Below, piece by piece: positions 34,480-44,355 of a DNA stretch of 64,000 nucleotides. Each line of letters starts with the position of its first letter. The first letter of the stretch is position 1. The stretch is from NCBI GenBank assembly GCA_947450115.1, contig CANFUE010000003.1:35811-99810 (forward strand). Reading direction: 5' to 3'. The stretch is from Acidimicrobiaceae bacterium (GTDB lineage: Bacteria > Actinomycetota > Acidimicrobiia > Acidimicrobiales > Ilumatobacteraceae). The notes under the pieces were generated by a model that was given only the letters and a program-made list of their open reading frames with translations, did not search any database and had not been told where the DNA came from. The translations under genes and the position numbers were made by a program.

Positions 34480-35898
34480 ATGACCCTCACACCCCCGAAC
34501 CCCCAAGACTCTGCTGGTGAAGAGCAACGCTCGCGGACCTGGCGCGATATTCCCCCCACGCCACCTTTGGGGAGCCTGTTGCCTCCGCCAACTCACATGG
34601 GTGGCGCAGGAGCGTACGAACCCGAAGCGCCACAAAGGTCGCGTAAAAAGTTGGTCAGCATTGTCACTGGGGCAGTGCTCCTCATTGCTGGGGTGGCTGT
34701 TATTGCTTCGCGAGGTGGTAGCAACACAACGACCACGGAAACAATCACGTCAACTACCAGCGAAGGAAGTAAGAGTTCTTCAACTGCGCCGAATACAACT
34801 GTTACTCCGGGAAACGCGTCGCCTTCTGTTGGCGCAGCAGGTTCACCACAAGCAATTGCGAAAGCTGTCGGCCCTGCGGTGGTACAAATTGATGACAACG
34901 GCAGTATTGGTAGTGGGGTCATCTACGACAAGAGCGGCCTTATTCTTACCGCCCACCATGTGGTGGCGAATTCCGCAACAGTCACTGTGGTTCTTGCCGA
35001 TGGCACCAAAGTAGAAGGACGAGTAGTGGGGCGTCAACCCGCACGCGACCTTGCCATCGTTGCGGTGACGCCCGAAAAGGAATTGACCGCAGCGCAATTA
35101 GCCGACACATCAAACTTGGCCATTGGCCAACCTGTTGTTGCGCTGGGAAGCCCATTTGGATACCAGGCGTCAGTCACTTCTGGCATCATCAGTGGATTAA
35201 ATCGGCAACTCAAACTCACGAATCTCACCTTGACTGGCCTCATTCAAACTGATGCAGCCATTAACCCTGGCAACTCAGGTGGACCACTCATTGATGCATC
35301 GAACAAGGTCATCGGCATTAACACGGCAATCGCTACTGCATCGGGTGGTAGCAACGGTGTTGGTTTTGCGATTCCAGTTAATGACGCAGAAGAGTTAAAG
35401 AAAAAAGTGGAAGCTGCAGGAGGCGCAAAAGCACCCACGATTGAAGCCCCACAGCAAAGCTCGTCTGAGACGCCAGGGTTTGATTTCCAGATGCCTGACT
35501 CATTAAATAAATTATTTGGTGACCTTTTCAAACAATTTAATGACCCAGGAACTGATGGCGGTACGGGGAATAATGGCGGAACCACGCAGGAAAACACAGG
35601 GTTTTTAGAAGTGAAACCGCTTCCTTCTGGATGGTCGGTTGCGGGAGATTCGTCGTTTTTGAACACCACTCCAAATGGCGACGAGGGTGTGCATAGCATC
35701 ACCCTTATTGGCCCTAGCGGGCAAGTGAATGTTGCTGGCACGAAAGGTTCGCAAAGTTCGCAAGTTGCCGAGCAATACAAAGGGAAAGGTCTTGTGCGCA
35801 AAATTGGCAAAGATATCACCGTTGTTGTTGAAGGCTTTGGGAATGTATCGAGCAAAGATCTCAAAGCAATTGCTGATGCTGTGAAAGAAAAGAAGTAA
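34480..35898 (+). CDS. Membrane-anchored HtrA-like serine protease without PDZ domain
   Basis: A 472-residue protein: proline-rich cytoplasmic N-terminus, one transmembrane helix (about 60-82), a Ser/Thr-rich linker, then a trypsin-like protease with the catalytic triad in LTAHHVV (His), ARDLAIVAV (Asp) and NPGNSGGPL (Ser). After the protease domain there is no PDZ; instead a Gly/Asn/Thr-rich linker (GTDGGTGNNGGTT) leads to a C-terminal domain of about 90 residues that I do not recognise. Expected to act outside the membrane on damaged or specific substrates. Followed after 4 bp by the MoxR gene. Confidence 0.88.
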   Translation: MTLTPPNPQDSAGEEQRSRTWRDIPPTPPLGSLLPPPTHMGGAGAYEPEAPQRSRKKLVSIVTGAVLLIAGVAVIASRGGSNTTTTETITSTTSEGSKSSSTAPNTTVTPGNASPSVGAAGSPQAIAKAVGPAVVQIDDNGSIGSGVIYDKSGLILTAHHVVANSATVTVVLADGTKVEGRVVGRQPARDLAIVAVTPEKELTAAQLADTSNLAIGQPVVALGSPFGYQASVTSGIISGLNRQLKLTNLTLTGLIQTDAAINPGNSGGPLIDASNKVIGINTAIATASGGSNGVGFAIPVNDAEELKKKVEAAGGAKAPTIEAPQQSSSETPGFDFQMPDSLNKLFGDLFKQFNDPGTDGGTGNNGGTTQENTGFLEVKPLPSGWSVAGDSSFLNTTPNGDEGVHSITLIGPSGQVNVAGTKGSQSSQVAEQYKGKGLVRKIGKDITVVVEGFGNVSSKDLKAIADAVKEKK

Positions 35899-35902
35899 CC
35901 AA

Positions 35903-36856
35903 GTGAGCGAACAACTCAACGTATTAAAAAATGAATTAGCACACTATGTAGTTGGCCAAGAACGCGTCATTGAACGTCTCATAGTGTCGTTGCTTGCTAA
36001 TGGTCATTGTCTTTTAGAAGGTGTGCCAGGTGTGGGTAAAACCATGATGACTTCCACCTTGGCGCAAATGGTGGGTGGAACCTTTTCGCGCATTCAATTC
36101 ACACCCGACCTTTTGCCTTCCGACATTGTGGGAACGCGTATTTATCGTGCTTCGAAAGAATCATTCGATATTGAACTTGGGCCGATATTTGCCAACTTTG
36201 TTTTGGCCGACGAAATTAACCGCGCTCCTGCAAAAGTGCAGTCGGCCTTGTTGGAGGTAATGGCTGAACGTCAAGTCACTATTGGCGGAGTGAGCACAAA
36301 ACTTGCCCTGCCATTTATGGTTCTTGCAACGCAAAACCCCATTGAGCAAGAAGGCGTATATTTGCTTCCTGAAGCGCAGCGCGACCGATTCCTCATGCGC
36401 GTTCCCGTTGACTATCCGACGCTGGCTGAAGAGCACGAAATTGCGCGGCGAAGCTCAATGCCATCGCGAGCACCACAACAAGTGCTTTCAGTGGATGAAT
36501 TGGTTTCATTGCAATTACAAGCAAACGCGCTGCCAGTTCCCGATGCGGTGCAAGATTATGCAGTGCGTTTGGTGATGGCCACACGTAATCCTCGTGAGTT
36601 TGGTTTCGATTCACTTGATGGTTGGCTGTCGTTCGGCGCAAGCCCTCGCGCAACAATTGGTTTACTTGCTGCCGGCCGCGGGCTCGCACTCATGCGTCAA
36701 CACAGCGTTGTTCAAGTGCAAGATATTTACGACATTGCTTACGATGTGCTCAATCATCGTCTTGTTCTGTCGTGGGATGCAGTTACTCGCGGTGCCTCGG
36801 TTGATGAGTTCATCGTTGCGCTTTTGGAACGAGTACTTGCACCTGTGGGTTGGTGA
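35903..36856 (+). CDS. MoxR-family AAA+ ATPase
   Basis: A 317-residue AAA+ ATPase of the MoxR group: Walker A EGVPGVGKTMM, DLLPSDIVG, Walker B VLADEINRAPAKVQSALLE, sensor 1 ATQNPIEQEG, and the arginine-finger region LPEAQRDRF. MoxR ATPases are chaperone-like and work with VWA-domain proteins to assemble or activate complexes at the membrane. GTG start, 4 bp after the protease gene; the next gene (DUF58) begins 1 bp after the stop, giving the usual MoxR-DUF58-VWA order. Confidence 0.95.
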   Translation: MSEQLNVLKNELAHYVVGQERVIERLIVSLLANGHCLLEGVPGVGKTMMTSTLAQMVGGTFSRIQFTPDLLPSDIVGTRIYRASKESFDIELGPIFANFVLADEINRAPAKVQSALLEVMAERQVTIGGVSTKLALPFMVLATQNPIEQEGVYLLPEAQRDRFLMRVPVDYPTLAEEHEIARRSSMPSRAPQQVLSVDELVSLQLQANALPVPDAVQDYAVRLVMATRNPREFGFDSLDGWLSFGASPRATIGLLAAGRGLALMRQHSVVQVQDIYDIAYDVLNHRLVLSWDAVTRGASVDEFIVALLERVLAPVGW

Positions 36857-36857
36857 C

Positions 36858-37742
36858 ATGGCGCTCAAGGCCCCACCACGTTTGCCGCCATCGCTTTTGC
36901 CCGTCAGCAGGCGCATTTCTGGTCTATTACATGGCGATTATTCAGGTTTACTGCACAGGGCAGGTTCGGAAATTGGCGATACTCGTCGGTATTTGGAAGG
37001 CGACGACGTTCGTCGTATTGATTGGCCAGCTACAGCACGTACCAATGAAACTCAAGTGCACGACACCATTGCCGACCACGAACTTGAGGCGTGGTTAGTT
37101 GTAGATACCTCAGCAAGTATGCAATTTGGTACGGGCAGTAGTACCAAGGCGCAATTAGCAAGTGATGTTGCTGGGGCATTTGGCTATCTCATCTCACATA
37201 CCGGAAATCGTTTGGGGTGCATTACTACTGCCCTGAGCGGCGAGGCGATATTGCCGAGAAGTGGCACACATCAACTCGCACAAGTATTGGGAATGTTGAC
37301 AAATAAAAGAGGCGATGCAACTACGTTGACGCAAGCGCTAGAGAAGTGTCTCTCGGCAAGTACTCGTCGTGGACTCGTTGTGGTGATCTCTGATTTCTTT
37401 GATGAATCTCCATGGCAAAATGCCATGTCGCAACTTGCACAAAAACACGATGTCATCGCTGTTGCAGTGTCTGATGCACGTGAACATGAATTTCAAAATG
37501 TCGGTGTTGTTGAATTTCAAGATAATGAATCAGGTAAAACGCTCCGCATCGATACCTCGCAAAAAGAGTGGTTGAGTCGTTTTGCTGATTCTGCACAGAT
37601 GCGTCACCGAAAAATTTCTGACGATATACGCATGGCTCGGGCCGATGGACTCTCTCTTCGTGCCGATCAAGATTGGGTGAGTGAACTTGCTCTCTTTTTA
37701 CGCACAAGAAAACGACGCTTGGCGATGGGTCACCGCCGATGA
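36858..37742 (+). CDS. DUF58 protein
   Basis: A 294-residue protein of the DUF58 family, with the defining segment around residues 32-60 (GSEIGDTRRYLEGDDVRRIDWPATAR) and a VWA-like domain (WLVVDTSASMQFG, a DxSxS MIDAS). Partner of MoxR; probably holds or presents a client for the ATPase. The start is the ATG 1 bp after the MoxR stop. Overlaps the VWA gene by 4 bp (ATGA). Confidence 0.92.
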   Translation: MALKAPPRLPPSLLPVSRRISGLLHGDYSGLLHRAGSEIGDTRRYLEGDDVRRIDWPATARTNETQVHDTIADHELEAWLVVDTSASMQFGTGSSTKAQLASDVAGAFGYLISHTGNRLGCITTALSGEAILPRSGTHQLAQVLGMLTNKRGDATTLTQALEKCLSASTRRGLVVVISDFFDESPWQNAMSQLAQKHDVIAVAVSDAREHEFQNVGVVEFQDNESGKTLRIDTSQKEWLSRFADSAQMRHRKISDDIRMARADGLSLRADQDWVSELALFLRTRKRRLAMGHRR

Positions 37743-38698
37743 TTGCCTTGTATTTACTTGAACCATGGCGGCTGCTGCTTCTGCTTGTACCGCTGTCTCT
37801 TGGTGCGCTCATATTGGTGTCTCGTCGACAACGAGCAAAAAATGTTGTCTCGTTTAGCTCTTTGGGAATGTTCGAACAGCTCGTAGAGCGCCCGAGCAAG
37901 TGGAGAAGCTTGGCTCCAGTCACTCTTGTCTTGTTGTCACTCATGCTGGGAGTGGTTGGTTTTGCTCGTCCGGCAACAAATGGAACCGATGCTGGTAGTA
38001 AAGCAATTGTGGTGTTGGTCGTCGACGTTTCCTTATCAATGAGCGCAACCGATGTTCAGCCCTCCCGTATTGAAGTAGCAAAAGATGCTGCCCTGCGGTT
38101 CGTAGCAAAGGCTCCAGGCAACACGCTGATTGGGGTAGTGGCATTTGACAGCAGTGCGCGACAAATTATTGCCGCAACAGACAATAAGGCGGCTATTACT
38201 CGAGTGATATCGGCTCTTGAGCCCGGAACAGGCACGGCAATTGGTGAGGCTATTTACACAGCACTCGATACCATTTCATCTGCTGTTGACCCCAGTGGGA
38301 ATACAAAAAATGCTGGCACCATCATTTTGCTCTCAGATGGGACAACCACAACCGGACGGCCCGATGCCGATGCCGCAGCCGAAGCTCAATCGCTAGGAGT
38401 CAAAATTAATACCATTGCCTTTGGTACCAAAGATGGAACGGTCACCACTCCCGATGGGCAAGTAGTTCCTGTACCACCCGATGAGCAGGCGCTCAGCAAC
38501 ATTGCCGACACTGCACGCGGAAAGTCATTTACTGCTGCAACAGCGAAAGATCTTCAGGCAATTTATGATTCGCTCAGTAAGGCAGTTGTTCGTAAAACAA
38601 ATGTGCATGAACACGGTGATTTATTCACACTGCTCAGTATTTTGGCGATATTCGTTGCATCGGCAATGTCGTTGCGGTGGTTCCGTCGCATTATTTGA
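37739..38698 (+). CDS. VWA-domain membrane protein (BatA-like)
   Basis: A 319-residue protein with two N-terminal transmembrane helices (about residues 10-27 and 58-78), a von Willebrand A domain with MIDAS DVSLSMSATD, T in GTGTAIGE and LLSDGTTTTGRP, and a C-terminal transmembrane helix (FTLLSILAIFVASAMSLRW). The layout is that of Bat-type aerotolerance-cluster proteins. Last gene of the MoxR-DUF58-VWA group; likely bound at the membrane and served by the ATPase. Confidence 0.9.
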   Translation: MIALYLLEPWRLLLLLVPLSLGALILVSRRQRAKNVVSFSSLGMFEQLVERPSKWRSLAPVTLVLLSLMLGVVGFARPATNGTDAGSKAIVVLVVDVSLSMSATDVQPSRIEVAKDAALRFVAKAPGNTLIGVVAFDSSARQIIAATDNKAAITRVISALEPGTGTAIGEAIYTALDTISSAVDPSGNTKNAGTIILLSDGTTTTGRPDADAAAEAQSLGVKINTIAFGTKDGTVTTPDGQVVPVPPDEQALSNIADTARGKSFTAATAKDLQAIYDSLSKAVVRKTNVHEHGDLFTLLSILAIFVASAMSLRWFRRII

Positions 38699-38714
38699 GC
38701 ACTAATGTTCAGCA

Positions 38715-39863
38715 ATGGACGTAGCGCAGTATCTCGCAACTGTAGATATTGCGAATTATGAATCGGCGGAACATTTTTGGGCGCAACTTCACGGGCTCTC
38801 GAATAAAGATGTTGTTGTTATTGCCAGAAGTATTTTTGAAGAACGTCAGTCGGGTCGGGTAAATACTCAGCACTCAGCGTTCTTTTTTGAGTCAATAGAC
38901 AACACGCAAATTTTTCATACAGTGGTATCGCCGTATTTGTCGGTGCTATTAGAAAAACTCAACGCTATCCCATTTCCACCTGGAGATATTTTGGAACTTG
39001 GATGCGGTGCAGGTGTAGCGGCCTGTTATCTTGCTGCGAAGTTTCCCGAAAAAAAAGTTGTCGGAGTCGACCTGTTCCCCGAAGTGGTAGAGACCGCAGA
39101 GAATATTGCCCGCTTACTCAAACTCACCAACGTAGAGTTTCGTCAGGCACAAATTGCCGAACTCGACCTCAACAGAACTTTTGGGTCTGTCCTTTCTGTT
39201 GCACTTCGCGAAGAGATGTCGTCTGGCCGGCAAGGGTCGTTTGGGTACTTTTCGGCAATTCAGGAAATGCCAGAGGCGCTCAGGGCTCCGGCCTCGCATC
39301 TCTCTCGGGCAGCGGCTCGACACCTGTCGCCGCAGGGTATGTATTTTTCCTTCGAGCGCTGCCACGACATTGCCTCTTTAGCAATGTGGGTAGGTGAATT
39401 ACATTCCGCAGGCCTTGCGCCACGGTTGGAACTCAGTGAAATGCTCGCTTTTTCGAGTGTTCTTACAGGAGTGGAAAAGATGCCATTCCTCGTTTCGCAA
39501 CATAGTGAGGAAGTTCTCGATGCTCGTGCATTGCTTGGCTGGCGTAGCGCCGGCTCTGAAGACGCACAGAGCCAAGAGTTGAACATCGAAAAACGCGTTT
39601 ATGAAAACCATGCTTGGAAAATAGTGAAAGCAACGGAGTTTGGCATTCGCGATGAATTAGGCGACGCTGCGGCACGTGTGTATTTGTTGGAATGTGATCG
39701 GGAAGGACTCGTTTATTTCACAACAAACCGAGGAGCGCGAGAGATTATTTTCGAAACATCTTTTGGTGGAGCACAAATATTGCTCAACAAGTTTGAACAC
39801 TTACTCGGAGAACTGACCTACAACCCGAGCGTTGTAGACGTGCGCGGAATTACTTCGTTGTAA
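38715..39863 (+). CDS. SAM-dependent methyltransferase with C-terminal extension
   Basis: A 382-residue protein with a class I methyltransferase fold in the middle (motif I ILELGCGAGVAACYLA, about residues 93-108; acidic end of strand 2 VVGVDLFPE). The flanks, about 90 N-terminal and 150 C-terminal residues (including KIVKATEFGIRDELGDAAARVYLLEC), are not recognised; substrate unknown. TAATGT at 38703-38708 is 6 nt before the ATG (leaderless). Convergent with the Usp gene, overlapping by 14 bp. Confidence 0.75.
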   Translation: MDVAQYLATVDIANYESAEHFWAQLHGLSNKDVVVIARSIFEERQSGRVNTQHSAFFFESIDNTQIFHTVVSPYLSVLLEKLNAIPFPPGDILELGCGAGVAACYLAAKFPEKKVVGVDLFPEVVETAENIARLLKLTNVEFRQAQIAELDLNRTFGSVLSVALREEMSSGRQGSFGYFSAIQEMPEALRAPASHLSRAAARHLSPQGMYFSFERCHDIASLAMWVGELHSAGLAPRLELSEMLAFSSVLTGVEKMPFLVSQHSEEVLDARALLGWRSAGSEDAQSQELNIEKRVYENHAWKIVKATEFGIRDELGDAAARVYLLECDREGLVYFTTNRGAREIIFETSFGGAQILLNKFEHLLGELTYNPSVVDVRGITSL

Positions 39864-40293
39864 CGCGGTTGTCGGGCGGAATAACAACCACAGGAACGGT
39901 GGCGTGTCGAGTGACGTAGTCGGCAACAGAACCCAGCAAGATGCCGGCAATGCCGCTGTGGCCACGTGCGCCAATGACCAATAAATCAATATTAGGAATA
40001 TTCAGCGTGTCACGAGCATCACCTTCGATGAGGTCACGTTTCAGCATGACCTCATGTTCTTTTGCAAGGGGAACAAATCGTACGAATTCTGCCTCAAGAA
40101 GTTCATTGGCTGCGGTGTCGTCAATGGTGAACGCTGTAGCGAGTTCCGTGCCGTATACATACGGATGCCACACATGAACCAAAATGACCGTGTCGCCTTG
40201 GCGCGCGTGTTGGATTGCCCAATTGACCGCTGCATGTGAGTTAGTGGAGCCGTCGATACCTACTGCAATGCGCTGTGCATGTTTCTTTGCCAT
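39850..40293 (-). CDS. Universal stress protein (UspA family)
   Basis: A 147-residue Usp-fold protein with ATP-binding motifs: AVGIDGSTNSHAAVNWA at the N-terminus and GARGHSGIAGILLGSVADYVTRHATVPVVVI at the C-terminus (G-x2-G-x9-G-S/T). Likely an ATP- or cAMP-binding stress protein. The ATG at 40293 is chosen because TACCCT lies 6 nt before it on the minus strand; a TTG 18 bp upstream is less likely. Confidence 0.92.
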   Translation of the reverse strand: MAKKHAQRIAVGIDGSTNSHAAVNWAIQHARQGDTVILVHVWHPYVYGTELATAFTIDDTAANELLEAEFVRFVPLAKEHEVMLKRDLIEGDARDTLNIPNIDLLVIGARGHSGIAGILLGSVADYVTRHATVPVVVIPPDNRVTTK

Positions 40294-40341
40294 GAGGGAA
40301 GGGTATGACAACCCAACTCTTAATACGAGAGGAAAAAGTAC

Positions 40342-41955
40342 CTATTTTGATGAGTCGGTATCGGCCAAAATAGGCGTGAGCGTGAGCTCTGGTTCGTCGG
40401 CCTCTAGGCGCTGAAGGCGATATTTATTTTCAAAGAGTGCAACAAGCGCGTTGTCGCCGCGCTTCAAAATACGAATACCACCAATGCGTCGCAAACGGTC
40501 AACACTCTTTTCATCGGTAATGCGAATGGCTTGGTATACAGCGGGGTTCACTTCTACAGGTGAATTGAATTCGCTGGCAAGACGATAGGCAAAAACTTCA
40601 ATTTGCAGCGCACCAACGGCAGCCAAGATGGGTTCTGAGTCGGCAAGGTCGGGGTCGCGCAACACTTGTACAACGCCTTCTTCATCGAGCTGTGCAAGAC
40701 CACGGCGAAATTGCTTTACGCGTCCGCCATCGGTAGGGCGGGCAGTTGCGAAAACTTCTGGTGCGAATCGCGGAACACCAGGGTAGGTCACAGGGCTGCT
40801 GGCATAAATGGTGTCACCTATTTGCAAGCCGGCGGCGTTAATGAGGCCAATGATGTCACCTGGGTAAGCAACATCAATGGTTTCCCGATCGGCGCCAAAT
40901 GCAGTTGTTGCATATTTGGTGCTCACGGGCTTTTCACTACGTGAACAAGTTGCATCCATACCGCGTGTGAATTCGCCGGAGCACACCCGTGCAAAAGCCA
41001 AACGGTCGCGGTGATTCGGGTCCATGTTGGCTTGCACCTTGAAAACAAAGGCGGAAAATGGTGTTGCCAAAGCGCGATCGTTACCGTCAACGTCGATGCG
41101 TGGCTTTGGCGCGGGTGCAATATCGATTACTGCATCGAGCAACATGCGCACACCGAAGTTGGTGAGTGCCGAACCAACGAACACGGGAGTTGATTCACCG
41201 GCAAGAAAAGATTCAACATCAACATCTGCTTCAATGGCATCGAGCAGTGAGCAACTTTCTAGCGCAGTGGTCCATGCGGCGCCTTCTTCTTCCGCGGCAC
41301 GTTCAATAGGAATAATTTCCTCAGGAGCCAATGAAGAGCCACGTGCGGTACGCGTAAAGCGAATGTACTCACCAGTGCGGCGGTCGATGACACCGCGAAA
41401 GTCACCAGGAATACCTACTGGCCATGTTGCTGGTGTGGGGCGCAGCCCAATTTGCTTTTCGACTTCATCAAGTAGTTCAAATGGGTCACGACCTGGGCGG
41501 TCGAACTTGTTGAAAAAAGTAATAACGGGCAAGTTGCGCGAACGACAGACCTGGAAAAGCTTCAGGGTCTGTGGCTCAATACCTTTAGCTGTGTCGAGCA
41601 CCATGATGACGGCATCAACAGCAGCAAGAACGCGGTAAGTGTCTTCCGAGAAGTCTTTGTGGCCTGGGGTGTCGAGCAAGTTGAACACATGATCGCGATA
41701 AGGGAATTGCAATACGGCCGATGAAATGGAAATGCCACGTTGGCGCTCAATATCCATCCAGTCAGAAGTAGATGCCTTGCGGTCGCCGCGGTTATGAACA
41801 GCACCAGCTTCTTGCACGGCACCGGCATAGAGGAGGAACTTCTCGGTGAGGGTTGTTTTACCGGCGTCGGGATGGCTGATGATGGCAAAGGTACGCCGAC
41901 GCATTGCTTCTAAGGCGATATCGCCGGTGGTCGGTGTGGGGGTGTTGGTTTCCAT
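40342..41955 (-). CDS. prfC: Peptide chain release factor 3
   Basis: GTPase that recycles RF1/RF2 from the ribosome after termination. The 537 residues show the translational GTPase motifs G1 SHPDAGKTTLTE, G2 region RGISISSAV, G3 DTPGHKDF, G4 NKFD, then domain II and the RF3-specific C-terminus (VGALQIEVFAYRLASEFN). A start 27 bp upstream (TTG) is possible; neither has a clear ribosome site. Confidence 0.95.
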   Translation of the reverse strand: METNTPTPTTGDIALEAMRRRTFAIISHPDAGKTTLTEKFLLYAGAVQEAGAVHNRGDRKASTSDWMDIERQRGISISSAVLQFPYRDHVFNLLDTPGHKDFSEDTYRVLAAVDAVIMVLDTAKGIEPQTLKLFQVCRSRNLPVITFFNKFDRPGRDPFELLDEVEKQIGLRPTPATWPVGIPGDFRGVIDRRTGEYIRFTRTARGSSLAPEEIIPIERAAEEEGAAWTTALESCSLLDAIEADVDVESFLAGESTPVFVGSALTNFGVRMLLDAVIDIAPAPKPRIDVDGNDRALATPFSAFVFKVQANMDPNHRDRLAFARVCSGEFTRGMDATCSRSEKPVSTKYATTAFGADRETIDVAYPGDIIGLINAAGLQIGDTIYASSPVTYPGVPRFAPEVFATARPTDGGRVKQFRRGLAQLDEEGVVQVLRDPDLADSEPILAAVGALQIEVFAYRLASEFNSPVEVNPAVYQAIRITDEKSVDRLRRIGGIRILKRGDNALVALFENKYRLQRLEADEPELTLTPILADTDSSK

Positions 41956-42110
41956 AGCAAGCGCCGCGAGGCGGTGGTTCAACCTACCGTCAACTCACTC
42001 GTTCCCTGACACCTCGGGGGCACATACGGCAGAGTGATGAAGAGGAAATGCTGAAGAAAATCACCAAGTAACGTGGAGGGAACCAACACACCATAGAAAA
42101 GCAGAGAGCC

Positions 42111-42479
42111 ATGGCCACTTTTAATCTCACAGCAGAAAAATTCGAAGAAACAGTGACTGCCGATGGCATCACCTTTATCGACTTTTGGGCCGAGTGGTGT
42201 GGGCCATGTAAGTCGTTTGGCCCCGTGTATGAAAAGGCATCTGATGCAAATACAGATATTCGTTTTGCAAAAGTCGACACCGAAGCTGAGCAAGACCTGG
42301 CTGGTGGTTTACGCATTCAGTCAATTCCCACCATCATGGCTTTCCGCGATGGAGTGTTGCTGTTCTCGCAGCCAGGAGCATTGCCCGCAGCATCGTTCGA
42401 CGAACTCATTGCTGCCATTCGTGCAGTCGATATGGAAGACGTGCGGCGTCAAATCGCAGAGGCTGAAGCAACGGAGTAA
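42111..42479 (+). CDS. trxA: Thioredoxin
   Basis: A 122-residue thioredoxin: the redox site WAEWCGPCKSFGP near residues 24-36, cis-proline in SIPTIMAF. It has about 12 extra C-terminal residues. Reduces disulphides in the cytosol with thioredoxin reductase. Gap of 9 bp to the enoyl-CoA hydratase gene, possibly cotranscribed. Both active-site positions are ordinary cysteines, not UGA. Confidence 0.93.
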   Translation: MATFNLTAEKFEETVTADGITFIDFWAEWCGPCKSFGPVYEKASDANTDIRFAKVDTEAEQDLAGGLRIQSIPTIMAFRDGVLLFSQPGALPAASFDELIAAIRAVDMEDVRRQIAEAEATE

Positions 42480-42488
42480 GGTCACAAT

Positions 42489-43274
42489 ATGGGCACCTTG
42501 GTAACAAAAGAATATTGCATTGTTGAAAAGTCTGAGCATGTGCTCACCGTGCGTTTAAACAGGCCCGAGCGCCTAAACGCGTTGCATTCACTTGCACACT
42601 TAGAACTTGCAGAGGTCTTTGACGACTTCGAATCTGACGACAACATGTGGGTTGCAATTATTACTGGCGAAGGCCGAGGCTTTTGCGCAGGTAACGACTT
42701 GCGGTATCAAGCTGAAGGTGGAGTGCGACATGCCACACCAAAAGGTTTTGCCGGTATCACCTCGCGCTGGAACATGACCAAACCCATCATTGCGGCTGTG
42801 AATGGCGTTGCAATGGGCGGTGGTTTTGAAATTGCACTTGCGTGCGACATCATCATTGCCTCCGACCAAGCCAAGTTTGCTTTGCCCGAACCGAAGGTGG
42901 GCCTTGCCGCATTGGCAGGTGGGCTGCAAAGGCTTTCGCGTCAAATAGGTTCCAAGCGCGCCCTTGGCATGATTCTCACGGGTCGTCATGTGAGCGCCTC
43001 AGAAGGTCATGAACTGGGGTTCATCAACGAAGTGGTTCCGCACGATGAACTCATGGCGCGCACCATGGTGTGGGTGAATCAAATTTTGGCGTGCTCTCCG
43101 TTGTCGTTACGAGCAAGCAAAGATGTGGTGTATCGCAGCCTCGATACCGCATCGCTTCGCGAATCCATGGAAGCCGATTATGAAACCGTGAAGCGGCTCG
43201 TCAAGAGCGACGACTTCATAGAAGGCCCCAAAGCATTTGCTGAAAAGCGTGCTCCCAACTGGAGCGGCCACTAG
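42489..43274 (+). CDS. Enoyl-CoA hydratase/isomerase family protein
   Basis: A 261-residue crotonase-fold protein: oxyanion-hole segments GEGRGFCAGNDLR and ALACDIIIASDQAKFALPEPKVGLAALAGG, with one catalytic glutamate position (PEPKVG) present. Hydrates or isomerises an acyl-CoA in beta-oxidation or a side pathway. Followed after 4 bp by an APH-like kinase gene, which may act on a hydroxyacyl-CoA made by this enzyme. Confidence 0.93.
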   Translation: MGTLVTKEYCIVEKSEHVLTVRLNRPERLNALHSLAHLELAEVFDDFESDDNMWVAIITGEGRGFCAGNDLRYQAEGGVRHATPKGFAGITSRWNMTKPIIAAVNGVAMGGGFEIALACDIIIASDQAKFALPEPKVGLAALAGGLQRLSRQIGSKRALGMILTGRHVSASEGHELGFINEVVPHDELMARTMVWVNQILACSPLSLRASKDVVYRSLDTASLRESMEADYETVKRLVKSDDFIEGPKAFAEKRAPNWSGH

Positions 43275-43278
43275 CGAC

Positions 43279-44355
43279 ATGGAAAAAGCAATTTCGGAGT
43301 TGTTGAGGAAAGCCTTAGGTAACAACTGCGATATTGCCATTGAAGGCCTGTCGCCAATTCCGGGCGGATTTTCACGCGAAACATTTAGTTGTACTGCGCT
43401 GGTCACCCAAGGGGATGCAAAAGAGGTGTTGCCGCTCATCATTCGCAAAGACCCGCCCGAAGAAGTTTGTATTCTCCAGACCAGTCGTGCCAATGAACAT
43501 GAACTCATTGAATCTTTACGAGCACATACCTCGGTGCCAGTGAGTCGAAGTTATGGATACGAGTTGGATCCAGATGTTTTTGGTAGCGCCACAATGGTGC
43601 TGGAACGAGCCGACGGAAACGGCAAGACATCGCAATTGTTTAACGGTGCTCCAGATGCTCACCAGGCCGAAGAAGTGATGCGTCATTTGTGTGAAGTGCT
43701 CGTTGAGTTACACCAGGCAGACATTTCGGTCATTGACCCGCGAGGAATATTGGAAGATCCAAGAGGAGTAGGAATTCGCACGTCATCTTGGGATGACTAC
43801 ATGGATTCAACTTTTGAGTACTACCTATCTACATACGACGACATTGTGTATGACCCATCATCCATCATTCTTCTCGATGCTTTTCTCACATTGCGGCGTC
43901 AGAAACCACGGCCGCTACGGCTTTCTGTAGTGCACGGAGACTTCAATCCTGCAAACTTTCTTTATAAAAATGGCAAAGTTTCAGCATTGATTGACTGGGA
44001 AAATTCTCGTATTGGTGACCCGCGTGAAGATTTAGGTTGGATGACCACCATGGACATTTTGAGCAATACACACGTGATGGACTATCCCAAAAAAGAAGGT
44101 GGGTTCATTGCGTATTACAACAAACTCACTGGATGGAATGTCACGAAGGAAGAAGTGGATTACTTCACACTTTTTGGGAGTGCAAATATTGGAGTGCCGG
44201 TGCAGACGGCTATTTACCGACGCATAGCTGGTGAGCATCGTCAGTTCATGCATCTGTATCTCATTCAGTCATCGGCTCCTGCCATCCCGTCAATGGCACA
44301 ACTGCTTGGATATCCAGGGTCAAATTCAAGTGCAACAACGGGGGCTTCATCATGA
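43279..44355 (+). CDS. APH-like phosphotransferase (candidate hydroxyacyl-CoA kinase)
   Basis: A 358-residue protein kinase-like fold of the aminoglycoside-phosphotransferase superfamily: IPGGFSRETFSC as nucleotide loop, LSVVHGDFNPANFLYKNGKVSALIDWENSRIGDPREDLGW holding the catalytic HGDxxxxN and the metal-binding IDWE. Relatives in fatty-acid gene clusters (the ACAD10/11 and LvaA type) phosphorylate hydroxyacyl-CoAs rather than antibiotics; the neighbouring enoyl-CoA hydratase and a small overlapping partner gene support this reading, by inference. Start ATG 4 bp after the hydratase stop. Confidence 0.75.
   Translation: MEKAISELLRKALGNNCDIAIEGLSPIPGGFSRETFSCTALVTQGDAKEVLPLIIRKDPPEEVCILQTSRANEHELIESLRAHTSVPVSRSYGYELDPDVFGSATMVLERADGNGKTSQLFNGAPDAHQAEEVMRHLCEVLVELHQADISVIDPRGILEDPRGVGIRTSSWDDYMDSTFEYYLSTYDDIVYDPSSIILLDAFLTLRRQKPRPLRLSVVHGDFNPANFLYKNGKVSALIDWENSRIGDPREDLGWMTTMDILSNTHVMDYPKKEGGFIAYYNKLTGWNVTKEEVDYFTLFGSANIGVPVQTAIYRRIAGEHRQFMHLYLIQSSAPAIPSMAQLLGYPGSNSSATTGASS

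Noticed and set aside
42111..42479. Thioredoxin and peroxiredoxin checked for UGA-coded selenocysteine.
   Set aside because: Both have ordinary Cys codons at their active sites and no in-frame stop; only the AhpD-like gene shows the UGA.
43279..44355. Antibiotic-resistance reading of the APH-like gene.
   Set aside because: Its neighbours are acyl-CoA genes and a small partner protein; no other resistance or mobile element is near, so a metabolic kinase is more likely.
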